A stretch of DNA of 8,867 nucleotides, from the NCBI GenBank assembly GCA_025355035.1, contig JANXLS010001258.1, positions 1-8,867 of the forward strand, given 5' to 3'. The position numbers and the translations under genes are program-made. Below the pieces are notes generated by a model. It made no database searches and was not told the DNA's origin. It saw nothing but the letters and a program-made list of their open reading frames with translations. Source of the stretch: Planctomycetota bacterium (GTDB taxonomy: Bacteria; Planctomycetota; SZUA-567; H5-PLA8). This document shows, piece after piece, positions 1-7,172 of the stretch (position 1 is its first letter; the number at the start of each line of letters is the position of its first letter).

Positions 1-12
1 GTGCAATGGTCC

Positions 13-19
13 CCTCCTT
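13..19 (-). promoter_or_regulatory. Strong Shine-Dalgarno of a gene running off the left edge, possible ATT start
   Basis: On the minus strand the sequence reads AAGGAGG, a full Shine-Dalgarno core, followed by the five bases GGACC and then ATT GCA C at the window edge (ATT at 7-5). No ATG, GTG or TTG lies at a normal distance inside the window, and any start beyond the edge would be at least 12 bases from the AGGAGG core. ATT is a very rare start codon, best known from infC (translation initiation factor IF-3), where it mediates autoregulation. The reading as an infC-type start is inference from spacing alone, because only two codons are visible. Confidence 0.3.
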
Positions 20-34
20 CGCACGGCTCGCTTT

Positions 35-64
35 TTTATGCCCGGACAATTAGCAACCTGTCGA
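35..64 (-). promoter_or_regulatory. Possible sigma-70-type promoter for the gene off the left edge
   Basis: On the minus strand TCGACA (64-59, five of six to the TTGACA consensus) is followed after 18 bases by CATAAA (40-35, four of six to TATAAT). Transcription would begin some 15 bases upstream of the Shine-Dalgarno at 19-13. Planctomycete promoters match the E. coli consensus poorly, so this is only a candidate. Confidence 0.25.
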
Positions 65-73
65 AAAAGGCTG

Positions 74-78
74 TTAGG
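74..78. repeat. Short direct repeat flanking the palindromic element (TTAGG, second copy 242-246)
   Basis: TTAGG occurs immediately outside the left arm of the palindrome (74-78) and again just outside the right arm (242-246). It could be a target-site duplication. If the element is taken to begin with GGGCCTGT at 77 and end with ACAGGCTC at 241, only TTA (74-76 and 242-244) is duplicated. The second copy contains the stop codon of the DUF1501 gene. A match this short can arise by chance. Confidence 0.35.
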
Positions 79-103
79 GCCTGTAAAATAATAAACTGAA
101 GAA
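79..103 (+). repeat. Left terminal inverted repeat of the foldback element
   Basis: This is a 25-base arm beginning GCCTGTAAAATAATAAACTG, AT-rich and perfectly complementary to 215-239. One position further out mismatches (78 against 240) and the next matches (77 against 241). Confidence 0.85.
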
Positions 104-214
104 ATCCGCCGCGTATTTCGGCCTGGGTCGAGGCGGACGCGAAGGAAGATAAGATATACGAGTGTATCTCTGACTGAGCGTTCAACGAATAGCCAGGCCG
201 AAAGACGCAATCAA

Positions 215-239
215 TTCTTCAGTTTATTATTTTACAGGC
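215..239 (-). repeat. Right terminal inverted repeat of the foldback element
   Basis: This is the exact reverse complement of the arm at 79-103. Its outer end lies two bases from the TAA stop codon (244-242) of the DUF1501 gene. Confidence 0.85.
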
Positions 240-241
240 TC

Positions 242-1693
242 TTAGGCGAGGACGCCTTTTAAGACGCGGCCGTGAACGTCGGTCAGTCGGAAATCGCGGC
301 CGCTGTAACGGTAAGTCAGGCGCTCGTGATCGACGCCGAGTTGGTTCAGTACGGTCGCCCACAGATCGTAAACAGTGCATTTGTCCGCGATCGCGTAGTA
401 TCCGAGTTCGTCGGTTGCGCCGTAAATCGTGCCGCCTTTGACACCACCGCCAGCGAGCCAGACACTGAAGCCATAGGGGTTGTGATCACGGCCGTTGCTG
501 CCCTGGGAAAACGGTGTGCGGCCGAATTCGCCGGCCCACACGACCAGCGTGTCGTCGAGCAATCCGCGCGCGCGAAGATCCTGGATCAGCGCAGAGATCG
601 GCTGGTCGACTTGCAGCGCCATTGCGGCGTGGCCTTTTTGGAGTTCGCCGTGCTGATCCCACGGATTGGGCGCGCCACCTGCGCCGATGCCTTGCGTCAG
701 GCAACTGAGTTCGATGAAGCGGACGCCGCGTTCGACGAGACGCCGGGCAAGAAGACACTGCCGCGCATAGGCAGCGAGTTCAGGGTTCTTGGAATCGATG
801 CCGTACAGTTGTTTGGTCTGCGCGGTTTCGCCGGAAATGTCGCACAATTCGGGAACGGAGCTCTGCATTCGGAACGCCGTCTCGTAATTTTTGATCGAGG
901 CTTCTATTTGGGTGTCGGCGGCGGTCTCTTTTAAAAAGCGCTCGTCGAATTGTTGGGCGAAATCCAAACGCCGCCTCTGCGCGGATTCGGTGCCGCGCGG
1001 GCGGATGTTGCGGATGGCTTCGGGCAGATCAGCCTTCATGATCGAGCCTTGATGCTGTCCCGGCAAAAAGCCGTTGCTAAACAGACTCACTCCGCCGTGC
1101 GGTGCGACCGCGTGAGCGGCTTGCAAAACGACATATGCGGGGAGGTCGCGATTTTCGGTCCCGAGACCGTACGCCGCCCATGCGCCCGCGCTCGGATAAC
1201 CCATGATGGGAAATCCGGTGTGCATGAAAAAATTCGCCTGGGCGTGTTCGTTAACGGGCGAGGTCATCGAACGAATGACGGCCAGTTCGTCGGCGACTTT
1301 TGCAACATGCGGAAACATGTTGCTGATCGGCATCCCGCATTTTCCGGCAGGCAAAAACTCGAACGGACTGGCCATCACGTTGCCGTTATTGTTGAACATC
1401 GTCCGCTCGATTTTGACAGGCATCGGTTGGCCGTGCAATTTCTTCAGCACTGGTTTCGGATCGAAGGAATCGATATGCGAGACGCCGCCGGACATGAAAC
1501 AGAAAATAACGCGCTTGGCTTTTGGTACGTGGTGCGTCTTTTTCAAAGCGGCACCCGCAGGCAGATCGCGAGCCTCCGCGCGAACGTCATCGTTGAACAT
1601 ACCGGCGAGTGCCACAGCGCCAAATCCCGACGAGCACGTTTGGAGCATATGCCGACGGGACAACAGCCGATGGGGATTCGTTGCATTCGACAT
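242..1693 (-). CDS. DUF1501 family protein with Tat signal (sulfatase/alkaline-phosphatase-like fold)
   Basis: This is a full-length 483-residue DUF1501 protein. The N-terminus carries a twin-arginine signal, SRRHML at residues 12-17, followed by a short hydrophobic stretch (21-32), so it should be exported folded. The body shows family hallmarks: MSGGVSHIDSFDPKP (68-82), SPVNEHAQANFFMHTGF (145-161), NPWDQHGE (343-350), AGEFGRTP (387-394) and GRDHNPYGFSVWLAGGG (401-417). The Asp and His residues in these blocks suit a metal site like that of the alkaline phosphatase/sulfatase superfamily, but no reaction has been firmly assigned to the family. I chose the ATG at 1693 because AAGGA lies 8 bases upstream; an in-frame TTG at 1699 would be only 2 bases from it. 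The gene starts 15 bases after the PSCyt/PSD1 gene, its usual partner in planctomycetes, and the two are very probably co-transcribed. Its TAA stop abuts the palindromic element. Confidence 0.93.
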   Translation of the reverse strand: MSNATNPHRLLSRRHMLQTCSSGFGAVALAGMFNDDVRAEARDLPAGAALKKTHHVPKAKRVIFCFMSGGVSHIDSFDPKPVLKKLHGQPMPVKIERTMFNNNGNVMASPFEFLPAGKCGMPISNMFPHVAKVADELAVIRSMTSPVNEHAQANFFMHTGFPIMGYPSAGAWAAYGLGTENRDLPAYVVLQAAHAVAPHGGVSLFSNGFLPGQHQGSIMKADLPEAIRNIRPRGTESAQRRRLDFAQQFDERFLKETAADTQIEASIKNYETAFRMQSSVPELCDISGETAQTKQLYGIDSKNPELAAYARQCLLARRLVERGVRFIELSCLTQGIGAGGAPNPWDQHGELQKGHAAMALQVDQPISALIQDLRARGLLDDTLVVWAGEFGRTPFSQGSNGRDHNPYGFSVWLAGGGVKGGTIYGATDELGYYAIADKCTVYDLWATVLNQLGVDHERLTYRYSGRDFRLTDVHGRVLKGVLA

Positions 1694-1701
1694 GATCAAT
1701 A

Positions 1702-1706
1702 TCCTT
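1702..1706 (-). promoter_or_regulatory. Ribosome binding site deciding the DUF1501 start
   Basis: AAGGA on the minus strand lies 8 bases from ATG 1693 and sits in the 15-base gap after the upstream stop codon. This favours ATG 1693 over the in-frame TTG at 1699. Confidence 0.7.
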
Positions 1707-1708
1707 CG

Positions 1709-4700
1709 TCACTTCACATAAATAAATTCTTTGAACAGGAACATGGCCCGAGCTACATCGGTCCACGCAGACTTTTCATCAACCGGCTCCGGGGCGGGTC
1801 CCAGATTCGCGATCTCCGTTTCAATCGCCGCGATCTGAGCCTTTTTCGATTCGATGAATTTGCGATCCGCATCGCTCAACGCGGCGAGCACCTGCATGTC
1901 GCTGACACCGAACGGAGCGACCCTCGACGACGCGCGAATTTCATCCGCGCTCAAGGCGCGGTCGTACAATTGTGCGCGCAAAATTCGCCCGGACAAAAAC
2001 GCATTTGCTCCGCCCGGAAGATGACGGATGCCGAAGCCGATCACGGTCTCTCCGGCTTTGAACTCGATCGGGCCATCGCTGGTGTACGAGGCACCGTACG
2101 CCTCCCCATCTCGGTACGCGGCGATGCGGCCGTCGGCGTGATACGCAATTGCCAGATGAACCGGGCGCTTGATCGCATCCTGCTCCGGCGAGCCTCGGAA
2201 GGCTTGTGTTCGCTTAAAATTATTGCTCCCGGCCAACCATTGCCGTACGTCTTTTTCCGCGAACACGATCGAATCGAAAACAGCACCGTTCGGAGTCTGA
2301 ATCGTCATCACACCCCCGCCACGTTGGTCGAGCGTATCCAGTTGTACCCATGCTTCGAGCGTTTTTTCGCGGATCGTTTTCGTCAGTGGAGCCGTGATCG
2401 CGTGCCCGCGATTGCTGACGGCGAGCCCACCACTTTCTGCTCGCGCACCGTTTCGCGCGGCACCGTGTGCGGTTCCGATGCTGTCACGCAAATCGTTCCT
2501 AAAGTCCCAACGGCCAATCGGCGTTGGTACCTTCGGGTCAATGACAGCTACAGGCGCGCCTTTGTCCGCCAGCAATTGCGCACGGACCGGCTCCGTGCGT
2601 TGGCGGATGTCATTTTGATGCGCATCGATTTTTGTGCGCATCTCCGATTGCTTCTGCGCGAGTTCCTCCTGCTTTCGAGCGATCTCCGTTTGCATGCTCT
2701 TCGTCTCTGCCATGTAAGCCTTGATTCGAGCGATTTCGTCGGCTTGAGCCGGGCGCGAAAACGCAGCGGCGAACATGCGTTGAATGCGGGCATCGTCGTT
2801 TGATCTGGTGTTTTCGGTAAGAATTCGCCCTGCCCACGCTGCGGCGAGCGTCGCGACGAACTCGTCATTCATGAGTGTCAACGATTGCGCCGGGACGTTC
2901 GTCACATCGCGGCAGCCGACCGTGCTGAACGGCTCGGGAAAATCGAATGCACGCAGAAATGGGTCGAGCGCCGTGCGTCGCACGTTGACATATATGCTGC
3001 GCCGAGCCGCACGACCATCCGTCGGAGGGCCGTACAAATCTGCGCTCAAAGTTCCCGAGACTGCAAGCAGTTCGTCTCGAATCGCTTCGCCTTCCAGTCG
3101 CCGGACGTTTGCGTGAGACAACAGTGTGTTGTCCGGATCGACCTGCATCGATTTCGCTGACGGCTTCGACGCCTGTTGCCATGTCTTGGACGTGACGATG
3201 AATCGAATCGCTTCTTTCAACGATCCGTCGTGTTCCTTGAATCGCGTCGCGAGAAAATCGAGCAACTCCGGATGTGTCGGTTCAACGCCCAACTTCCCGA
3301 AATTGTCCGGCGTCCGAACAATTCCGCGCCCAAACAGATGGTGCCACAATCGGTTCACGATCACGCGCCGCGTGAGCGGATTGTCGTCGCGCACAATGCT
3401 CTCTGCGAGTTGCGTGCGACCGCTTAACGATGTCTGATATGGAGTCGCATCGATGGCTTCCAAGAATCGGCGTGGAACAACATCACCCGGCGTTTTGTGA
3501 TTTCCGCGCACAAGCAGGAATTGATTTCGACCGATTGTCTCTTCCAATCCGGGGACTCGTGTTGGGACGACGATCTCACTTTCGAGTCGCCGATATTCCG
3601 TTAGGAACGGTTTGGCTGTGGCAAGCCGATCGACCTGATTTGGCAGCAGATTCTTCATTGCGGAATCGAGCATCAGCGCTTGAGCATCAGTCATTGTCCC
3701 GGATTTCCACGCGATGATCGCGTTTGTCAAAGCAGAAACGATGCGTTCCGCGCATTCCGCGTACGACTTCGGCGGTGCTTTTTCGGCGGCATCAAAAATC
3801 GGATCGAGGAATTCGCGCGTTTCGACGGGCGGCACCGGATCACCCTTTTTTACAATGACGGCTTCCCGTATTCCGAACCATGAACGCGGTTCGTTGTTGA
3901 CCAACAACGGCGCGTCTTTTCCGGTCGTGACTTCAAGATGAATGTCATCGCCGTGCCAATACGAGGCATCCAATCGATGCCATTGCCACTCGTTCTTGTT
4001 CACCGCCACAGGGTAGATCGTTCCGTTGCGCGGATAATCTGCCACGACGTAACGTGATGCCGACGTGCCGTCGCCAATCGTGTTGAACCACACTTCGTAA
4101 GTGTCGTTGAGGCGTACGACATCCGACGAAAATCGCGCGGTGCTTTTGGCTGTCAAAAGATTCGAAAAAACGCCAGCGGGGAAGATCGCTCCGAGCGCGG
4201 TATCGTTTGCGGTTGAAACCGTAAACTCGCCCGCGCGAGTCGGCTTCAGCGACACGCCATTTCCATATCGGAACCAGGTCGCGCAATCCGCGTCGTTCGC
4301 CAGGTTCCAACGCTTGAAGTAAGCGCGCTGAGCATGATCGTCCCGTTGTTTCTTCTCGGCTTTCCATTCCGCTACCTGCCGCGCCCAACCGCTGCTGAAA
4401 TGCGCGTCATCGATTGCCTCTTTGTGCAGAACAAACAAAGGGTGGAGCAACGCCTTGGGACTCTCGGCGTTCTTCCACGCGCCGTCTTCGGCCGTCAGAT
4501 GCGGGCGCAGATTTGCCACGGCCTCCAACCACGCGTCGGCGATTGCGGTATGAATCTGTGGCTTCAACGCGGCCAACTGCGCCCGATTCTTGTCAAGTTT
4601 TTCCGGGAGGTCAATCGCCACACGCGAGGGTCTGCACGAACCCAGAACGCCAAAGATCGCGTAATAGTCTTTTTGACTGATCGGATCGAATTTGTGGTCG

Positions 4701-5788
4701 TGGCATTTCGCACACGAGACGGTCAATCCCAGAAATGCTTTTGAGAATGTGTTGATTTCGTCATCGATAAAACGCACTTTTTCCTCGAGAGCGTCCGTTG
4801 GTGCGAACCCGTGAAAAACCATCCGCCAATGCGCCGGGCCGATCATCGATTCATTGATGCCAAGCTCTCGATTGATGCGCGGATGCTCCATCAAATCGCC
4901 GGCGATGTGTTCGCGAACAAGCTGGTCGTACGGCACGTCGGCATTCAGTGCTCGGATCAAATAGTCGCGGTACATCCAGGCGCCATCGATCGCCGGATCG
5001 CCTTCAGAGCCGTGCGACTCGGCATAGCGAATCCAATCCATCCAATGCCGAGCCCAGCGTTCACCGAAATGCGGATTGGCCAAAAGATGATCGACCAGTT
5101 CTTCGAAACCTTTGGATTGAACACGGGGTGCCCACGATTCAATCTCATCGCTCGTCGGTGGCAGGCCGATCAATGTGAAGAACGTCCGGCGCACCAGTGT
5201 CCGCGGTTCGGCTTGCTCGCTGGGCTCAAGCCGTTTCTCCTGAAGTTTGGAAAGAACGAAACGATCAATGGGGTGCTCGGACCATGTGCTCGCTGCTGCA
5301 GCCGGCGGATTAGAATTTTTGATGGGTTGAAAACTCCACCACTTCTTGCGCTTTTCGAAGATCGTTTCCCACGACATGGCCTTCGCGAGTTCTTCAGCGC
5401 TGGGCGGCTTGTCGCGCGGATCAAACGCTCCGGACGCGATCCACGTTTCGAAATCGGCGATGACGCGATCATCAAGTTTCCCGCCGTTCTTCGGCATCTT
5501 CGATTTCTTGACTTCATGCTTCAGTACCGCGATCAAACGACTTTGCTCTGGTTTGCCCGGAACTAAAATCGCGCCTTCATCACTCCCTTTGAAGAGCGAT
5601 GCGCGATCATCGACTGCAAGTCCACCTTCGGCCGTCTTCGCCGAATTGTGGCAACTGTAACATTGATCGACGAGTACCGGACGAATGCGCGTTTCAAAAA
5701 ACTCGAGCTGCGCCGAAGTCGGAGTTTCAGCAGCGTTTCCGCTGGACGAAGCCAGGACCGGCAACATCATCGCGACGATCTTCCACAT
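1709..5788 (-). CDS. Planctomycete cytochrome protein: PSCyt1, PSCyt2/DUF1549, PSD1/DUF1553 with embedded LamG domain
   Basis: This is a 1359-residue secreted protein with a signal peptide at about 1-20 (cleavage near GNAA-ETP). PSCyt1 spans about 28-120, with haem motif CYSCH at 43-47 and M98 in KMPKNGG as likely distal ligand. PSCyt2/DUF1549 runs from about 150 to 385 (HPIDRFVLSKL, LIGLPPTSDEI, FGERWARHWMDWIRYAES) and ends with a second motif, CAKCHDHKFDPI, at 359-370. Residues 400-760 hold helices and a beta-rich stretch (about 545-645) without a clear family. PSD1/DUF1553 begins near 765 (VPRRFLEAID, NPLTRRVIVNRLWHHLFGRG, VRRLEGEAIRDELLAVSG, VPAQSLTLMNDEF). A coiled coil (about 1019-1072) and a LamG-like concanavalin-fold domain (about 1090-1285) follow, then a second helix (1303-1328). 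The tail WTDVARAMFLFKEFIYVK (1342-1359) is the normal end of PSD1. The start is ATG 5788, with GGAG 8 bases upstream and the signal peptide directly after it; the frame stays open to GTG 5887, but that extension is not secretory. It likely acts outside the cytoplasmic membrane with the DUF1501 protein; the reaction is unknown. Confidence 0.93.
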   Translation of the reverse strand: MWKIVAMMLPVLASSSGNAAETPTSAQLEFFETRIRPVLVDQCYSCHNSAKTAEGGLAVDDRASLFKGSDEGAILVPGKPEQSRLIAVLKHEVKKSKMPKNGGKLDDRVIADFETWIASGAFDPRDKPPSAEELAKAMSWETIFEKRKKWWSFQPIKNSNPPAAAASTWSEHPIDRFVLSKLQEKRLEPSEQAEPRTLVRRTFFTLIGLPPTSDEIESWAPRVQSKGFEELVDHLLANPHFGERWARHWMDWIRYAESHGSEGDPAIDGAWMYRDYLIRALNADVPYDQLVREHIAGDLMEHPRINRELGINESMIGPAHWRMVFHGFAPTDALEEKVRFIDDEINTFSKAFLGLTVSCAKCHDHKFDPISQKDYYAIFGVLGSCRPSRVAIDLPEKLDKNRAQLAALKPQIHTAIADAWLEAVANLRPHLTAEDGAWKNAESPKALLHPLFVLHKEAIDDAHFSSGWARQVAEWKAEKKQRDDHAQRAYFKRWNLANDADCATWFRYGNGVSLKPTRAGEFTVSTANDTALGAIFPAGVFSNLLTAKSTARFSSDVVRLNDTYEVWFNTIGDGTSASRYVVADYPRNGTIYPVAVNKNEWQWHRLDASYWHGDDIHLEVTTGKDAPLLVNNEPRSWFGIREAVIVKKGDPVPPVETREFLDPIFDAAEKAPPKSYAECAERIVSALTNAIIAWKSGTMTDAQALMLDSAMKNLLPNQVDRLATAKPFLTEYRRLESEIVVPTRVPGLEETIGRNQFLLVRGNHKTPGDVVPRRFLEAIDATPYQTSLSGRTQLAESIVRDDNPLTRRVIVNRLWHHLFGRGIVRTPDNFGKLGVEPTHPELLDFLATRFKEHDGSLKEAIRFIVTSKTWQQASKPSAKSMQVDPDNTLLSHANVRRLEGEAIRDELLAVSGTLSADLYGPPTDGRAARRSIYVNVRRTALDPFLRAFDFPEPFSTVGCRDVTNVPAQSLTLMNDEFVATLAAAWAGRILTENTRSNDDARIQRMFAAAFSRPAQADEIARIKAYMAETKSMQTEIARKQEELAQKQSEMRTKIDAHQNDIRQRTEPVRAQLLADKGAPVAVIDPKVPTPIGRWDFRNDLRDSIGTAHGAARNGARAESGGLAVSNRGHAITAPLTKTIREKTLEAWVQLDTLDQRGGGVMTIQTPNGAVFDSIVFAEKDVRQWLAGSNNFKRTQAFRGSPEQDAIKRPVHLAIAYHADGRIAAYRDGEAYGASYTSDGPIEFKAGETVIGFGIRHLPGGANAFLSGRILRAQLYDRALSADEIRASSRVAPFGVSDMQVLAALSDADRKFIESKKAQIAAIETEIANLGPAPEPVDEKSAWTDVARAMFLFKEFIYVK

Positions 5789-5796
5789 TTTAAAAA

Positions 5797-5800
5797 CTCC
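5797..5800 (-). promoter_or_regulatory. Ribosome binding site deciding the PSCyt/PSD1 start
   Basis: GGAG on the minus strand lies 8 bases before ATG 5788, just ahead of a codon run for a typical signal peptide. The rest of the 147-base gap to the sialidase gene (5801-5935) shows no clear terminator hairpin and no convincing promoter; TATAGA at 5884-5879 lacks a good -35 box. Confidence 0.6.
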
Positions 5801-5935
5801 AGAATAGCGCACTCTTAAAATGGAATCCGCGCAAATGGATGGACACATCATTACGCCGAAAGCGTCATTGTTCTCTGATCTATACACGCGTTCAATAGCG
5901 AAGGCTCCAGCAGTACCACAATTATTCAGAATGAA

Positions 5936-7093
5936 TCACTTCTCTTTTCCTTCCGTCACCCACTCGAGCGGGAAACGGGCAAAGGTGATGCGGGCGTAGT
6001 TATCTGTTTCGAAGAGGCAGCCGACTTCCCCGTTCGGCAATCGAGTCAGCACGGAATAGGCGAACATTTCCTTGTAAAGAACGCGCTTGATCGGCCAAGT
6101 TGCGCCGTCGTCAAAGCTTGCATAGATGGTGCCGTTGTCGCGCTTGGTACTGTCGGGACCGCTGTAGAGAAGCACGTTTTTGGCGCCGTTTTCGGCGAAC
6201 GAGTTGCGAAGGATGGATCCCATGCAACTGGGGTCGCGAAGTTCAGGAACGTCTTCGGTTTTCGACCACGTCACACCGCCGTCGTGACTGATCGATTTCT
6301 TGCGAACTTTCGCTCCGGCAAATTGGCGGCTGTTGAGGAGTACAGAACCGTCGCTGAGTTCGGCGACCTGAACTTCGTTGAGCTGACTGTGCTTGCCGCC
6401 TTTGGCATCAGTAATGATTGCGCCGGGAACGTTGTCGCCGCATTTCCAGGTTGCTCCGCGATCATCGCTGTAAACAGTATAATTGTTCCAGATCCCGTAC
6501 GGGCCTTCGTTGAACGGGAAGATGATGCGGCCTTTGTTGGGTCCGTGTTCAAGCTGAATTGCGATGCCGGGACCGCTGGCGATTGTCGTCGCGCCCGTCG
6601 GGCGTTTGGTTGTAGCCGTCACGTCCAGCGGGTTGCTCCACGTCGCGCCGTCGTCGTCGGAGGTGAGCAGGAAATTGCGATAGATGTTCGGGCCGTCAAA
6701 GCCGGTCGCTATCTCTTTACTGTGCTCTTTAAGGTGGCTGGGGATGCGTTGATACATGAGCAGAACTCGTCCGGATTCGTGTTCGACGATCGCGGTTGGG
6801 TTGTTCAGCGAATTTGCTCCGTCGTCGGCGATGATTTGAATCGAGCTCCAGGTTTGTCCCCCATCCGTGCTGCGCTTGATTGCGATCTTGTTCAGGGCCT
6901 GATCGCTGTTAGCGGCTCTTGCTTCAGCGAACGCGAGGATCGTACCTGTTTTCGTGACGACGACGGACGGAATGCGGATTGATTTGAAATGGTCGGTTTT
7001 CGCGACGAACACATCGTTGAAGACGGGTTCTGCGGCATGCGTGAGTAACGAAAAAAAAGCGAGTGCGGCGAGACGAACGACGTTGAACTTCAT
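5936..7093 (-). CDS. Secreted exo-sialidase (BNR/Asp-box neuraminidase, GH33-like)
   Basis: This 385-residue protein should remove terminal sialic acids, or related sugars, from glycans outside the cytoplasm. It has a signal peptide at 1-20 (MKFNVVRLAALAFFSLLTHA, then AEP). Five Asp-boxes of the SxDxGxTW type occur at 75-82, 145-152, 209-216, 269-276 and 326-333, as expected for a six-bladed propeller. The catalytic residues of bacterial sialidases can be matched by context: the arginine triad R40 (RIP), R256 (LLNSR) and R318; acid/base D64; E240 with nucleophile Y346 (FAYSVLTRLPNG); and E362 (LFETD). Length and single-domain layout are normal for planctomycete sialidases, with no lectin module. 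ATG 7093 is preceded by AGGAG at a spacing of 5. The gene lies 79 bases after the substrate-binding protein gene and 147 bases before the PSCyt/PSD1 gene; it may share a transcript or have its own promoter. Family members may act on other sugars, so specificity is open. Confidence 0.9.
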   Translation of the reverse strand: MKFNVVRLAALAFFSLLTHAAEPVFNDVFVAKTDHFKSIRIPSVVVTKTGTILAFAEARAANSDQALNKIAIKRSTDGGQTWSSIQIIADDGANSLNNPTAIVEHESGRVLLMYQRIPSHLKEHSKEIATGFDGPNIYRNFLLTSDDDGATWSNPLDVTATTKRPTGATTIASGPGIAIQLEHGPNKGRIIFPFNEGPYGIWNNYTVYSDDRGATWKCGDNVPGAIITDAKGGKHSQLNEVQVAELSDGSVLLNSRQFAGAKVRKKSISHDGGVTWSKTEDVPELRDPSCMGSILRNSFAENGAKNVLLYSGPDSTKRDNGTIYASFDDGATWPIKRVLYKEMFAYSVLTRLPNGEVGCLFETDNYARITFARFPLEWVTEGKEK

Positions 7094-7172
7094 GGCGTCT
7101 CCTGATAATGAGAAATGCGAACGCTAACGCCTCGGGCAAATCTTCGAATTGCCGGATGGTGGCGAGCGCGTT

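Larger units (their letters stand above)
77..241. mobile_element. MITE-like foldback element, near-palindrome of about 165 bp
   Basis: The sequence folds back on itself around a centre at about 159-160. The outer arms, 79-103 and 215-239, are perfect 25-base inverted repeats. Further in, 111-126 and 193-208 pair with 15 of 16 matches (core TTTCGGCCTGG), and at the centre 152-158 pairs with 163-169 around the loop CGAG. The arms between these blocks are degenerate. There is no open reading frame of note. The terminal inverted repeats, lack of coding capacity, small size and flanking TTA/TTAGG repeat fit a miniature inverted-repeat transposable element mobilised in trans. I cannot assign a parent IS family. 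Because it directly follows a stop codon it would form an 80-bp hairpin in the mRNA, so it may also act as a 3' stabiliser or transcription block. It lacks an immediate T-run; the nearest TTTTT on the minus strand is at 69-65. Confidence 0.6.

Noticed and set aside
65..240. The palindrome as a simple rho-independent terminator
   Set aside because: The stem is far longer than normal terminators, its outer arms are AT-rich, and no T-run follows directly in either direction. The nearest TTTTT on the minus strand is about 10 bases past the arm. A terminating effect remains possible, but the shape fits a mobile element better.
950..2803. Long plus-strand open frame of 617 codons
   Set aside because: It lies antisense across the end of the DUF1501 gene and the C-terminal third of the PSCyt/PSD1 gene, bridging the gap between two well-supported genes. 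Its product is Arg-rich, has no recognisable domain and lacks a ribosome binding site. It is a shadow of the GC-skewed minus-strand codons.
4811..5566. Plus-strand open frame of 251 codons opposite the PSCyt1/PSCyt2 region
   Set aside because: It is fully antisense to conserved haem and DUF1549 coding sequence, with no domain signal or start context.
5789..5887. N-terminal extension of the PSCyt/PSD1 gene to a GTG at 5887
   Set aside because: The extra 33 residues would bury the signal peptide and have no good ribosome binding site. ATG 5788 has GGAG at 8 bases and begins a typical signal sequence.
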